From positions 2,298,341-2,362,340 of the forward strand of contig KV748182.1 of assembly GCA_001692895.1 (NCBI GenBank): 64,000 nucleotides of DNA, given 5' to 3'. The notes below the pieces were generated by a model that worked only from the letters and a program-made list of their open reading frames with translations, was not told the DNA's origin and searched no databases. Below, one piece after another: positions 1 through 10,700 of the stretch (position 1 is its first letter; every line of letters begins with the position of its first letter). The stretch is from Cenococcum geophilum 1.58. Lineage: Eukaryota; Ascomycota; Dothideomycetes; Gloniales; Gloniaceae. The translations under genes and the position numbers were made by a program.

Positions 1-1230
1 ATTAGGGTTAAAGTAGTAAAGTAGAGGAGCCTATATAAATATAGCGCGTAGCTTACAAAACGCTTACTATGCGTTATTAGGCCAGGACCAAGGTTAATAC
101 TATTTAGTAGGCCCTTTTAACTTACGCTTTTACTTCTTCTCTCTATCTAATATTAGGTTGCGATATGCCTATATAAGATATACGTATAGGGGGTATATAG
201 TATCTAAGTAGTTCTAGATAAATCGCCTATAGAAGTTAGCAAAGCTAAGGAAGACCTAGATGTCCCTATAGGACTTAGGCTTAGGCTATTCCTTAATAGC
301 TTTTACGCGGTTAGGGTCTATTATAATACCCCTAGGGGTAATAATAAAGCCTAAAAACTTAATGTTCTTAGTATAAAAGATATATTTTAATAGTTTAGCG
401 TATAGGCCCTAAGCGTAAAGCTATCGCAGTACCTACTTAACGTGCTTAACATACTTATCCTTATTATTTAAGTAAATAAGAATATTATCTAGGTAAACTA
501 TATAGATAGTATCTACTAAGGTTTTTAGAGCTTTATAAATGTAGCTCTAGAAAGTTATAGGGGCGTTAATAAGACTAAAGGGCATTACTAGGTACTTAAA
601 GTGACCATAGCGTGTTTTAAATACGGTCTTCTATTTATCTCCCTTTTTAATATAAATCCTATAATATGTATTATAAAGATTTAGCTTTATAAATATCTTT
701 ATATAGCTAAGCCTATTAAAGAGTTTGCTAACTAGCGGTAGGGGGTACTGATTTTTAATTGTAATCTTATTTAGGCGTCTATAGTTAACGTATAGCTATA
801 TTATACTATCTGCTTTTAGTATAAAGAGGATAGGCGCTCTAGTAGGCGACTTGCTAGGCCTAATCCAGCCCTTTTTAAGAGCACTGTTTAGGTACTCTTA
901 TAAGATCTGTAACTCTTTCTATAAGAGGTTATAAAGGGGCATTTACGGTAGCGTTTTGCCTTCTTCTAGGTTAATTATATAGTTATACTTAGAGTTCTGC
1001 GGGAGTATACTTACTAGCTTATTAAAGAAGATATTAATTTCCTCCTTATATATATCTGGTAGGCTAGGGGCTATAAAGATTAAAGTAACTATTGCGTAGT
1101 AGTGTGCTTCTAGGAGCTAGTAGAGAGAGGGGTACAGCCGATATACATTTTATAGGTATACTCGCACTAAGAGTGTATATAGCTCTACTATAGTATACTT
1201 AATAGTTTTAGGGGTTTAATCACCTCCCCC
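1..1230 (-). pseudogene. Ty3/gypsy pol fragment (gypsy-4), protease-RT linker to start of RNase H
   Basis: Reverse transcriptase of a fungal Ty3/gypsy retrotransposon, cut by the left edge of the window. Reading leftwards on the minus strand from about 1200, one sees the acidic linker and EEGKTLP-type start, then the colinear blocks LYVNYRRLN (about 780-800), RYGHFKYLVMPF (about 565-612), the active-site block YLDN at 484-495 (family YLDD, second Asp changed to Asn by a G-to-A type change) and FLSFANFYRRFI (about 170-210). Stops inside the frame are TAA/TAG at expected Gln/Trp positions, the RIP pattern. No LTR is visible for it. A polypurine-like minus-strand run at about 1223-1250 precedes the frame but is on the wrong side to be its 3' PPT. 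Family assignment is firm, element identity is not; it differs from gypsy-1, -2 and -3. Confidence 0.85.
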
Positions 1231-1599
1231 TTTTTATTTTTATTTTTATTTTTTATCCATTATATTATACTACGTACAATACTGCGCATGCAGCCTCTGG
1301 GCTATGGCGCTATAGTTCTATATACATAAATCCTTTTTTAGGCAGCTTAATATATACTAGTAGCTATGTCCTAGTAGTTTATAAACCCCTAAATTAGGAG
1401 TTTATAGTTTCCTAGTAAAAATACTAAGATACTACAACTACTAGGGAAAGAGAAGATGGTAAGAAAAACTGTAAGAAATCCTAACCCCTGTCCCTGTCCT
1501 TTTGCTCTCTACTGTCTTTTAACCTAAAAGCCTAGTAGGAGTTACCTCCTTCTAGACTTCTATTAATTTTATTCTTCCATAGAGTTTTCTACGCTAGTA
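1231..1599. other. AT-rich RIP-mutated spacer, no recognised gene
   Basis: Contains a TTTTTA-type pyrimidine run (about 1224-1256) and loosely open minus-strand frames that join the gypsy-4 frame to the CCHC remnant further right. Nothing specific is recognised. Confidence 0.5.
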
Positions 1600-1780
1600 C
1601 TATGTACTAATTTAGCTGCTCTAAGATTCTCGCAGTCTCTACTATTAGCAAAGTGTTTTTCTTTACAATTAATGCAAAGAGGGGTGGTATGCTTGCAAGG
1701 CCTACCGCTTATTAAGCAGGTAGGACAGCAGTGGTCTTTAGCAGGTAGTTATATAGTAGAGTTTAGCGTGCCTGCTTATC
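1600..1780 (-). pseudogene. CCHC zinc-knuckle remnant, probably LINE (Tad/I-like) ORF1
   Basis: On the minus strand at 1632-1676 the frame reads C-I-N-C-K-E-K-H-F-A-N-S-R-D-C. The spacing C-x2-C-x3-H-x6-C and the FANSRDC ending are typical of the ORF1 (gag-like) zinc knuckles of non-LTR retrotransposons, not of the C-x2-C-x4-H-x4-C knuckle of gypsy gag. A second Cys pair lies just upstream (about 1705-1730). ORF1 binds the element RNA in the retrotransposition particle. No ORF2 endonuclease/RT of a LINE follows downstream; the next recognisable coding DNA is gypsy pol, so this is an isolated fragment. An unusual gypsy gag is the alternative. Confidence 0.5.
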
Positions 1781-2244
1781 CAAGCCTCTACCCCAGTTTT
1801 TTAGTAACGGTCCTAGACCTCTAAGCATGAGGGCCTAGAGGGGCTTTCTATAAACAGTTGGCTGCCACCACCAATAACACGGGGATTCTCACCAGTTCTT
1901 TTGGATATCTTATAATGGGTTTTATTAGCCCAAGTACTAGTCCGCCCCCCAGCGGTCTATATAAGAGTCTCCTCCTAGAGTTGGTATNCTTTNGCACGGC
2001 TTGGGAGCCTTCCATAGCCTCTAGTTTTACGCCTTTCTTCATTGTTTCCGCCGGCACGGGCATAAGCTGNCATTTGCAGGGGTCGCAACTCCCGTCTTAC
2101 GTGCCTACTGGCGTAGTCCTACGAGGGCGTCGTNGCTGCATCCTGTAATATAGAAAGCCTTAGGTGCACCTTCTACGGTTAAGGCCCAGCCAAAGCCTCT
2201 CCCGCCTGAGTAACTCCTGTTTGCTCCTTAAGCGTACCTCACTA

Positions 2245-2310
2245 GCGTACTGCCCTAGTGAGCAGCCGTACTACCCTAGCGAGCAGCCGTACTGCCCTAG
2301 CGAGCAGTCC
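2245..2310 (+). repeat. 21-bp tandem repeat, about three units
   Basis: Unit GAGCAGCCGTACTGCCCTAG plus C. Full units lie at 2260-2280 and 2281-2301, with partial units on both sides. On the plus strand it would encode a 7-residue period YCPSEQP, but no larger protein surrounds it. Confidence 0.85.
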
Positions 2311-2540
2311 TATCTATTGGTACACCGACACGCGCATCCGTTCTCTCGAGCCACGTAGTAGTCTCTCCGGCCGGGACGTGATCCTGCCTGCCTACCAGGT
2401 GCACTAGGGGTCAGAGCCCAGCTAAGGGGTAAGGTCCCTAGAGCCAGCAGTGGCTACTACGCACTACGCCCCGCGACTACTCTAGGTAGTCGTTTCGCGT
2501 TGCCTATAAGAGTCTCCTCATGATAGGCCGACCGTGTCTT

Positions 2541-2599
2541 GTAGGAGGGGGCCATAGACCAGGTCCCGTGCCGGGCGACCTGCTCCCCCCTCTCCTACT
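2541..2599. repeat. Long imperfect hairpin in GC-rich DNA
   Basis: GTAGGAGGGGG on the left pairs with the CCCCTCTCCTAC-type right arm ending at about 2599, and the centre AGGTCCCGTGCCGGGCGACC is itself nearly self-complementary. The stem is GC-rich and unmutated. Confidence 0.6.
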
Positions 2600-2706
2600 A
2601 ACCAAGCTTGTGTCCCCCCTTTTTATAAGCTGGCCTGTGTCTCTAACTGTCGAGTCCTCGTCCGACTGGCCTGTGTTTCCCCTATAGCCTCCCCCATATG
2701 TATATG

Positions 2707-2936
2707 CATCAGGTCGCGTGCACCACGCCTATTAAGACCCTCCTGTGAGTCACCTTTTGACGCCATGGGGCCGTCGAAGCTGGCCTGTGTTTCCGCTGCC
2801 TAGAGATTTGCCCGTGTTTCCACCTCGTTGAGCCGTCTGGTTGCCGTCGCGTCGCCGTCGCGTCGCCGTCGCGTCGCCGTCGCTGTCGACCAGGTCGCGC
2901 GCACCACGCCTATTAAGACCCTCTTCTGAGTCACCT
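2707..2936 (+). repeat. Pair of ~48-bp direct repeats 180 bp apart
   Basis: CAGGTCGCGTGCACCACGCC (followed by TATTAAGACCCTC...GAGTCACCT) at about 2709-2754 recurs with few changes at about 2890-2935. Between them CTGGCCTGTGTTTCC-like motifs repeat (about 2628, 2669, 2779). Confidence 0.8.
2843..2886 (+). repeat. 11-bp GC-rich tandem repeat
   Basis: Unit GCCGTCGCGTC at 2843-2853, 2854-2864 and 2865-2875, followed by a diverged fourth unit. The period of 11 is not a multiple of three. Confidence 0.85.
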
Positions 2937-2969
2937 GGGTGTACCGGATACCAGATAGGCCCTTGGAGG

Positions 2970-3082
2970 GGCCTTAACGAGTTCTCTAGGCAGGGCCTTA
3001 ACAAGTTCTTCGCGGTGGCCTTGGGGGCCTTAACAAGTTTCGTACGAGGAGTCTGCGACGCGTTAACCTTAACAAGTTCTTA
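2970..3082 (+). repeat. Four interspersed CCTTAACAAGTTC motifs
   Basis: CCTTAACGAGTTC at about 2972 and CCTTAACAAGTTC-like copies at about 2996, 3028 and 3067, separated by unrelated 11- to 27-bp spacers. Confidence 0.7.
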
Positions 3083-3549
3083 TAAAAAGAGGTTCCCTAC
3101 GCCCTCGCCGCGTTCTTTGCGATCTCAGAGCTAGTGCAAGCCCAAGGGTGTCCTGTCGTACGCCTAGGACGCGTCCGCATCCGCTGGCTTGATAAGGCCA
3201 GTTTCGGCCCTAGCTACGAGCTAGGTAGTCGTACGTCGGGTGGTTTTCGTATCCCAGTTTCCCTTGATTGATTGCCCCCCTAGATGGTAGAACGGGAGCC
3301 CTAAGCAGGGGCAGTAGGACTCCTGGTGTTGTTGAGGGCGATGCTTCGTACGCGTCGCAGGCTCAACACCAGAGTCGCAACGACAGCGCGCTGCACGCGC
3401 TGCGACGGCTCTCTACCATCGCCTCTGCACTTGGCCATCAAAAGGAACGATTTCCCGATGATGTTTCCACCCGCGGCGACGTGGACGCGTGCAGTAGGGC
3501 TTCGCGGGCATCACCTCCCCCTTATATATAAGTGATCTGTGCCAGCACT

Positions 3550-3699
3550 AGAGGGTCTTTATAGGTACTCGTTGCTAGTAACGGTAGGTTCTCTACTGTA
3601 TTTATAACTAGTATCTCTACGTCCAGAGGGTCTGTATAGGTACTTACTAATAATAATAATAGGTCCTCTATTATATTTACAACTGGCATAAAGAAGAAG
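3550..3699 (+). repeat. 75-bp tandem duplication
   Basis: Two diverged copies start with AGAGGGTCT at 3550 and 3625 (period 75, a multiple of three) and both continue with TATAGGTACT, GTAGGT/ATAGGT and CTCTAC/CTATT-type blocks. The second copy is more AT-rich, consistent with RIP between the copies. Confidence 0.7.
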
Positions 3700-4145
3700 T
3701 CTTCTAGCTATAGTGAATAGACTATTTCGCTAGCCTTAATATCTGCTAGGAGAGCGTTAAGGGTGACTATTTAGAGGCGTCTAGGGTCTAAAGTACCCTA
3801 GCTAAACTATCTAAAGCGGAAGCTAATTAATAGATCTACTTCCGCGAGCTAATCCTATCTAAGGACTATATTATAGCTATTAAATAAGCCGCCCTAAAAG
3901 GTCTGCGGGCTAATAGTGCGAGGGGTACCCTAGGAGTCGCTAGTGGTGACCGTTAGATTATAAGCATCCCAGATTATTATTTGGTTGCTATTAAGGAAAT
4001 ATATAATAGGTTTATATAAATATAGCGCGTAGTATATAGGCAGGTTAAACCTATAGATGATATCTTAATTAATAAGGTTAATTTAGTACCTATTATTATA
4101 TAAAGCATATAGGTGGACTTCGCCTTAGGGTATATCTATCGCGAT
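3700..4145 (+). pseudogene. Unrecognised coding-like remnant
   Basis: In one plus-strand frame from about 3715 to 4140 the only stops are TAA/TAG. The readable peptide is helix-prone and charged (ESVKGDYLEASRV, then IIAIK, then ISIPDYYLVAIKEIYNRF). I do not recognise it; a retrotransposon gag is possible because it lies between elements. A 20-bp stretch at 4013-4032 is identical to 32-51. Confidence 0.35.
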
Positions 4146-5469
4146 ATATACCACAATATATTTTTTTTCTTCCTCTATATTAGGCCCTAGTTGCAGTTAA
4201 GAGAGATACGCTACTAGGGCTTTACTAGTATGCTTCTAGCAGTTTTACCTGCACTAAATCCTAAGGCGTTCTGCGGTTATATTACTAGCGTATTACTATT
4301 AGGTATAGGCGTTAGTTTTCTTTTTAAAGGCATTATAGAAAAATTAAACCGGCTATCCTCCTAAGGGGATTGGTAAGAATTTAAATATAAGGTAAAGATA
4401 TAGATAGGGAGTCCAATAATGGAATAATAGGTATATTATATAGATAGAGACGAATTCTTAAGGGAGGGGGAGGAGTCTGTATGCGAGGTAGGAAGGGTTT
4501 TCCCTAGGTATATATAGAGCACGTGCCTTACGGGCGAGTTACCCCTAGGTTACCCTAGGGTCGCCTATACCTTACGGCTATATAGCTATCTACTTAGGTT
4601 TTACCTAATAGGGCGCGTATTTTTTAGCGTTTAAAGTTAAAATTTTTTATAATAGTATTGCCTTTTAGGATTTTAATATCTTATTATAATAAATAAGGTA
4701 GTATTAAGTATAGAGAGTAAGATCTAAGGGTTATTTTGATGGATTTAAATCGTTGTATGGTAGGTATTAATAGCTAAACATACGGTGAGCAAGCGTCAGA
4801 TCCAATGAATTAAAATCTGGTTATACCGATATTGGTAAAATACCTTAACAATATTACTAAAAGCCAGAATATCGTAATATTACACCAAAAAAGGATTGAT
4901 TAAGAGTATATATCGTAATATAGATAATATCGTTATAAGGGGTTTTAACTGTACCCCTATAATACCTTATATACGTCTACCTATTTCTTCTACTAACTTA
5001 GTAATTAAAGACCGACTACAAGACCGTAAGTTGCCGCAATCTATAGCAATCTAACGGCAATCTGCTATATTCTGCTATATTCCGCTAAGTTCTACTAAGA
5101 CTACTACCTAAACTTTATTCTACTCTATATATATATTAACTAAGTAACTAGGTTAATAATATATACCCTTTTTTTCTATTTTCTTACCCTCTTTCCTTAC
5201 ATAACGTTTTAACTTTATTACGCAGTTTATATATATAGCTTAATAGTATTTACTTTGTTATATATTATCGCCGCTTATACTTATTCCGTAATACTATATT
5301 ACGTTAAACCTATACCTTTTACTACTCTATTTTATTTAGTATATAAAATAACCTAAAAGCCCCTATATTTATAACTAACTTATATAATATATTTACTAAA
5401 TAAATAAAGAGCCTGTAAAAGGCCTAACACTAAAAAACAATTAGACCTTTAAGAAAAGAAATTAAAGAA
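4146..5469. other. AT-rich DNA, no recognised gene
   Basis: Heavily mutated DNA with a somewhat less mutated patch at about 4740-4900. Around 5030-5100 there is a run of GCAATCT/CTGCTAT motifs that resembles the inverted LTR sequence of gypsy-1, possibly a related LTR scrap. No frame could be assigned, and the expected 5' LTR of copia-1 was not found here. Confidence 0.5.
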
Positions 5470-6179
5470 ATTAATTATAACCTACCGTCCGCTATACTAT
5501 CGCCTCTACCTAATTTTACTAGTATTAACTTAAAAGTACTAGATAGAAGAAACGTATTTAGGACTAGCTCCTTAACCCTAAATTTGCTAATTAGCACCCC
5601 TATAAAAAAGCTAACTAAATATCTTCCTAATCCCGCCTATTTAAGTAAAAGGAGTAAACTACGCTACTTTTTTATATAACTAACTTAAGAATAAACTAAA
5701 CGGTAATATTAATCGCTATATTACTCCTAAAAGTTAGCTATATTATACTATAAATCACTTAAGAGGAGACGCTGTACAAACTATTTACCTATTTTAGCCG
5801 AATACTATAAAAGAACTAGTCGCTATACTAGATGTATTTTATAGCGACCCTAACTAAACAGCTATAGTATAAAGAAAACTAAATATAATAACATAAGCCC
5901 CTTAAAGACTTCTTATTATACTTTACTAAGTTTTATTACTATATTAAAGAGACTAAATAAAATAAATCTACCTTAATTAATCGCCTAATAGAATCTTTAA
6001 ACCCTAAATTAAAAGCATCCCTTATAGGAGTTAGATTGCCAGATACTATTATTACCTACGCTAATATTATTAATGGCTTATATAACGGCTTACTACGTCT
6101 TATTTTAAAATATACGCCTTAATACTTTACCCCTAAGCCGCTTAAGACCCATAAGGACTTAGACGCTATAAATATTAAT
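5470..6179 (+). pseudogene. copia-1 gag, 5' part (interrupted by gypsy-1)
   Basis: Plus-strand RIP-broken frame of a Ty1/copia-type gag. Readable blocks include LPNPAYLSKRSKLRYFF (about 5625-5680), FTKFYYYIKETK (about 5925-5960) and NRLIESLNPKLKASLIGVRL (about 5980-6040), a retrotrans_gag-like helical array. The frame runs straight up to the gypsy-1 insertion and resumes after it at 12523. Gag forms the particle that packages element RNA. Several small indels shift the frame. The matching pol lies beyond the Crypton, from 14714. Confidence 0.65.
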
Positions 6180-6433
6180 TGTTACAGCACTGGCAGAAAA
6201 TGGCAGAACTTGGTTGGCAGAACTTAGCAGAACTTCGCACTGGAAAGTTGCCATAGATTGCCGCATATTGCGGTCACGTAACGCGAAGATCTTATAAAAC
6301 ATTAAGCGGCGCTACTCTTCTTTTTCTCCTTTCCTTTCCCTAGCTTTAGATTCTTGTTTATAGACAATCCAATTATATAGGCTTACGCGCCCCTTATACT
6401 ATACTCGTGTCTTAATTAACTAAGTCGCTAATA
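6180..6433 (+). repeat. gypsy-1 5' LTR
   Basis: Starts TGTTACAGCACTGGCAG. It retains G/C at positions where the 3' LTR has A/T (for example GGCAGAACTTGGTTGGCAG against AACAG...TTAGTTAGCAG), so it is the less mutated of the pair. Contains a pyrimidine run CTTCTTTTTCTCC near 6318-6330. Confidence 0.95.
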
Positions 6434-6579
6434 TTATCTAAAGCTTATCTATCCTTTCTTCCTAAAAAGGAACTTAAATATATTTAAAAAATAAAAACTA
6501 AAATAAGAACTAGAATAAGAACTAGAATAAGAACTAGAACTATAAAAAAAAAATACAAACCCTAAAAATAGGATAAGCA

Positions 6580-7700
6580 CGGACTAGAATCCCTAAAGAA
6601 TTTACCTAAAATTATCTAACACTTCTACCACTATACTAAGAAATATAATAGCTGGCAAAGCAGCCATAGGACCTTTAAATACCTTAGATAATAAAATAGT
6701 AAATATCTTAAACCCCTAGGTAGAGCTAGTAGCCGTTAATATTAAGATTAAATAATTATAAGAGCTGTTTAAAGCTAGAGATACCTCTACTTCTATATCT
6801 AATAACAAATTATTAAACACCTAGAGACTTACTATAGTCCTTAAGGCCCTATTCTAGCGCCTTAGCGGACCTCCTAAGCCCTATATAGTACTATCGCGGT
6901 TTATAAAGGTCGCGGACCCTCTATTACTTATAGACGGAATAAACCCTATATTTAATAACTAGAAGCTCTAACTATGGAATAAGCTTAAAGTTAATACCAA
7001 CTAATTTTCTACCCCTTAGGCCTAAATAGCCTATATCTTTAGCCGTATTAGCGGGGACGCCTAGATATACCTACGCCTGCGATATACTAAGGACTTAGCA
7101 GATCCTTTTACCTCTAAAGAAGAAATAATTAACTACTTATCTTCTATTTATAAGGACCCCTTTAAGGTATAAAACGCCTACCTTAATTATAAAGGCCTAA
7201 ATATAAAAATAACGAGACCTTTTTAGCCTTTTAGACCCGCTTTTTATACCTAGCCGGCTAGGCCCAAATTTCTTAAGAAGATTTAATACCAGACCTATTT
7301 AATAAGCTTACCCTAGACCTATAGCGGGCCGTACTACTAGTTTTTACTACTATATAGACGCTAAAGGAACTTATAGATTAGTGCTTAGCTATTAACTAAG
7401 ACCTTTATTAAATTAAGGCACGCGCTAAATAGTATAAAGCTAGAAACTCTCTAAATCAGACTATAAGTAATGTAAGAACGGCCTATAGTACCCTAGTATA
7501 ATTAGCAACTCCTACAGTACTAGCTATATAGCCCACTACTAATATAGTAGCTAGCCATACGGCTAGTCCTACCGTAGGTTTAGTAAATACTTAACCTATA
7601 TATAGCAGCCCCTATATATAGGCCCTTAGTAATTAAGGTGCCTGCTTCTCTTATAGCTAAAAAGGCTATATTATAAAAGACTGCCTAATAAATATAAAAA
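6580..7700 (+). pseudogene. gypsy-1 gag with CCHC knuckle
   Basis: Capsid/nucleocapsid polyprotein of the element. The frame shows the fungal gypsy gag signature NKLKVNTN*FSTPQAQIAY, then RISGDAQIYLRLRY (about 7050-7090) and SSIYKDPFKVQNAYLNYKGL (about 7140-7200). A C-terminal zinc knuckle at 7643-7684 reads C-F-S-Y-S-*-K-G-Y-I-I-K-D-C, that is C-x2-C-x4-H-x4-C with the second Cys and the His changed to Tyr and a Gln changed to stop, each a single C-to-T change. Dozens of TAA/TAG stops; nonfunctional. Confidence 0.85.
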
Positions 7701-10700
7701 GGGACGAAGTTCTATTAATCTAGAAGGATAGTATAAAGTTAGAAAAAGAGGAACCTTAGAGAAAGACTCCTCTTTAGGGTTAAAAGGGATTAATATATTA
7801 TATATTAATCTAGGTTGGCTAATTAGTAAAAAAAGCTGTACTATCCCTTATACTTTATTTTGTAATAAATATTAAGTTTTAACCTCTACTTTAGCTAACT
7901 CTAAAGTAAATACTTTTACCTTAATAGACAACTAGTACGCTATAAAGCTGGCTATCTTTTTAAATATACCCCTTAAAGAACTACCTAAACTAATTCCTAT
8001 TTATGGGTATAACGGACGGATAGGGCTACCTATTACAACTATTTTATGGATTTACCTTCGTGTTAATAAATAAAGGTAGTATAACGTCCCCTTCCTTATT
8101 ATAGACCTAGGAAGCTATAATATAATCTTAGGAAGAAAATAGCTAGCCTATTTAGGCTTATAGCTAGATATATAGAGTAGATAGCTTATCTAGCCCAAAA
8201 CCCTACCCCTAACTCCTTCCTTTATAAAAGAAATTAGCATTATAATAGAAAATCTTATACGGCCCTAGATTAATACTATTTACTAGGCTAATGCTATACG
8301 TAGGGACTAGGCCTTTAAGAAAGATATATAGCTTAATCCGCAACGGATTTATATATTACGCCGCCCCCAGACTACCTATATTACGCTACCCGCATTAAAG
8401 ACCTAGAAAGTTAGTAATAACCTAAAAAAGCCCCTTACGGAGAGCTTAGGCCCTATATAGCCGTAAAGAATAGTAAGAAATATTAGACGCTATACTAAAC
8501 TAATAGATTAGAGGGATAACTTATAGAAGATGGAATAGGAGCTAAGAAAGATTATAAACCCTAAACTATAAAATACGGTCCGGTAAATAGCTATAAAGAA
8601 ACCTATAGACCTCCTACTAGTTAATATCTACTATATTAGCGCTATAGGATTCTACTAAAACCTAGTCTAGCCTAATACTATTACTTTTACGACTAGCTTA
8701 TATAAAATTAACTAAATATTTAAGGAAAAGGAAAGCGAACTTAGTAGATAGGAGGGTAAGCTTATAGATAAGGAGCTAGTAGAATAGAAACTACCCTATT
8801 AATATTAGAAGTTTAAGGATATATTCTCTAAAGTAGCGTCTAATAAACTCCCGCCTTACTAACTATACGATTATAAGATTAAGATTAAGCTAGATAAGGA
8901 AAACACCCTTAGCTTTAGCCCCCTTTACTAGCAGTTTACTGCTAAATTATAGGCTATAAAGTAGTACCTTATTAATAACCTAAATAAGGGTTTTATTAAG
9001 CCTAGCCAAGCCCCTTTTAACTCGCCTATTTTCTTTACTAAAAAGCTAAATAGAGGACTTCGTTTCTATATTAATTACTATAAGCTAAATAATATAACCC
9101 GCAAGGACCGTTATCTACTACCCCTACTTAACGAGATACTAGCCCAAATAAGTAGAGCTAAGGTCTTTATAAAGCTTAATATTCGCTAAGCCTTTTACTA
9201 AATTAAAATGAACCCTAGCTTAGAGGATCTTACTATATTTCGGACCTATTACGGAATATATAAATATAAGGTACTACATTTTAAGCTAACTAACGGACTA
9301 GCTATATACTGGCGGTATATAAACGATATACTTTTTAACTACCTTAATAACTTCTATACGGCCTACCTAAATAATATTATAATATACTTTAAGAATAAGC
9401 TAGAATATAAGGAGCATATCTATAAAGTCCTCTAACGGCTCCGTAAGCGTTTGGGCCACCTTGTGCACGGTCCCATCTCGTGCACGGCACCAAAAACCAC
9501 CAAAAACCACCACTTTTAAATATCTATAACTTAAGAACTATAATAGCTATTAATATCAAATTTTAAATATGGCTTATTATATAAAAATATAAACCTTTTA
9601 TATAATAAAAAATAAAAAACGTTACTATCTATATTATAAAGTGAAAGACGCTTATATTTTTATATACTAGAATTTTGGAAATATTTTATTAAATATAATA
9701 ATAGACTTAATTATATTTTTTACAGCCAATCTAAACCATATTAAAACGTATTTTAATTTTAATTTATTATAGAAAAACATATTATATTATAAAAATATAT
9801 TTATTGAATTTTTATTAAATATTAACATAATTTGTTTAATTGTATATATATATACTTAAAAATATTATAAAAACTTTTATTTATATAAAATTATTATATG
9901 GTAAATATATATAGTTATATAACAACATTATAATAATAATTATTATTAATTATATACAATTTCAAAATAGTGCTTTTTTGGCTTTAAAATTTAATACATA
10001 TATGTTATAAATTTATATATATTATTTTATAAAATTATTAAATAACCATTTAATAAGTCATATTATAATTATTATATAAATAGCTTATATAGTTATTGAG
10101 TTATAAGTAGTATAAAAAGGTATATTTTGGTAAATTTTGGTGGGGAAAACCGTGCACGAGCCGATAACGTGCACGAGCCGGCCCAGACTTCTAAGGCTAG
10201 CCTCTAGGCCAATATTAAAAAGTTAGAGTTTAGTGTTAAATGTATAAAGTACCTAGGGTTTATTATTAGTATAGATAGAATTAAAACCAACCCAGAAAAA
10301 ATGGCCGTAATTACTTAGTGGGCACCCCTACGGACCGTAAGGGGGGTATAATTATTCCTAAGTTTCTATAACTTCTACTAACGCTTTATTAGGGACTATA
10401 GTAAAATTACTAGGCCTTTTAACCGCCTTACCCAAAAAGACTAGTCCTTTTACTTTAACACCGTATATATATAGGCTTTTAACAAGCTTAAGAAACAACT
10501 AGTCTCCGCTCCCTTACTTACCCACTTTAACCTAGAACGGCCCTTAATGCTAAAAACCAACGCCTTAGACAGCGTTATAGCTAGCGTTTATTTCTAGAAG
10601 CAGACGGACGGAGAATAGCACCCCATTACTTACTATTTAAAGACTATAATATATGCTAAGCTAAACTACCCAGTTTATAATAAAGAAATGCTAGCTATTA

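Larger units (their letters stand above)
1801..3545. other. GC-richer RIP-spared island built of short repeats; no recognised gene
   Basis: Unlike its surroundings this stretch keeps many CA/TG dinucleotides and long GC runs, so it escaped or postdates RIP. It contains several layers of short repeats listed separately. Reading frames in it are short (a 71-codon minus frame at 1848-2063 beside the CCHC remnant, which could be its upstream continuation; plus-strand frames at 2164-2358, 2841-3134 and 3268-3531 of 64 to 97 codons) and none resembles a known family; the peptides are low-complexity products of the repeats. Four of the window's seven N bases are here. It might be a non-coding insertion, a subtelomere-like repeat block or the unmutated end of a transposon. 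Confidence 0.5.

Noticed and set aside
1223-1256. Polypurine tract of gypsy-4 on the minus strand
   Set aside because: It lies 5' of the pol frame, whereas a 3' PPT must follow pol; gag/pol resemblance continues across it.
2245-3082. CRISPR-like array
   Set aside because: Units are directly adjacent or irregularly spaced, no uniform spacers, and the context is fungal.
2164-3535. Plus- and minus-strand frames of 64 to 97 codons in the GC-rich island
   Set aside because: They translate tandem repeats or overlap each other; no family resemblance and no consistent codon pattern.
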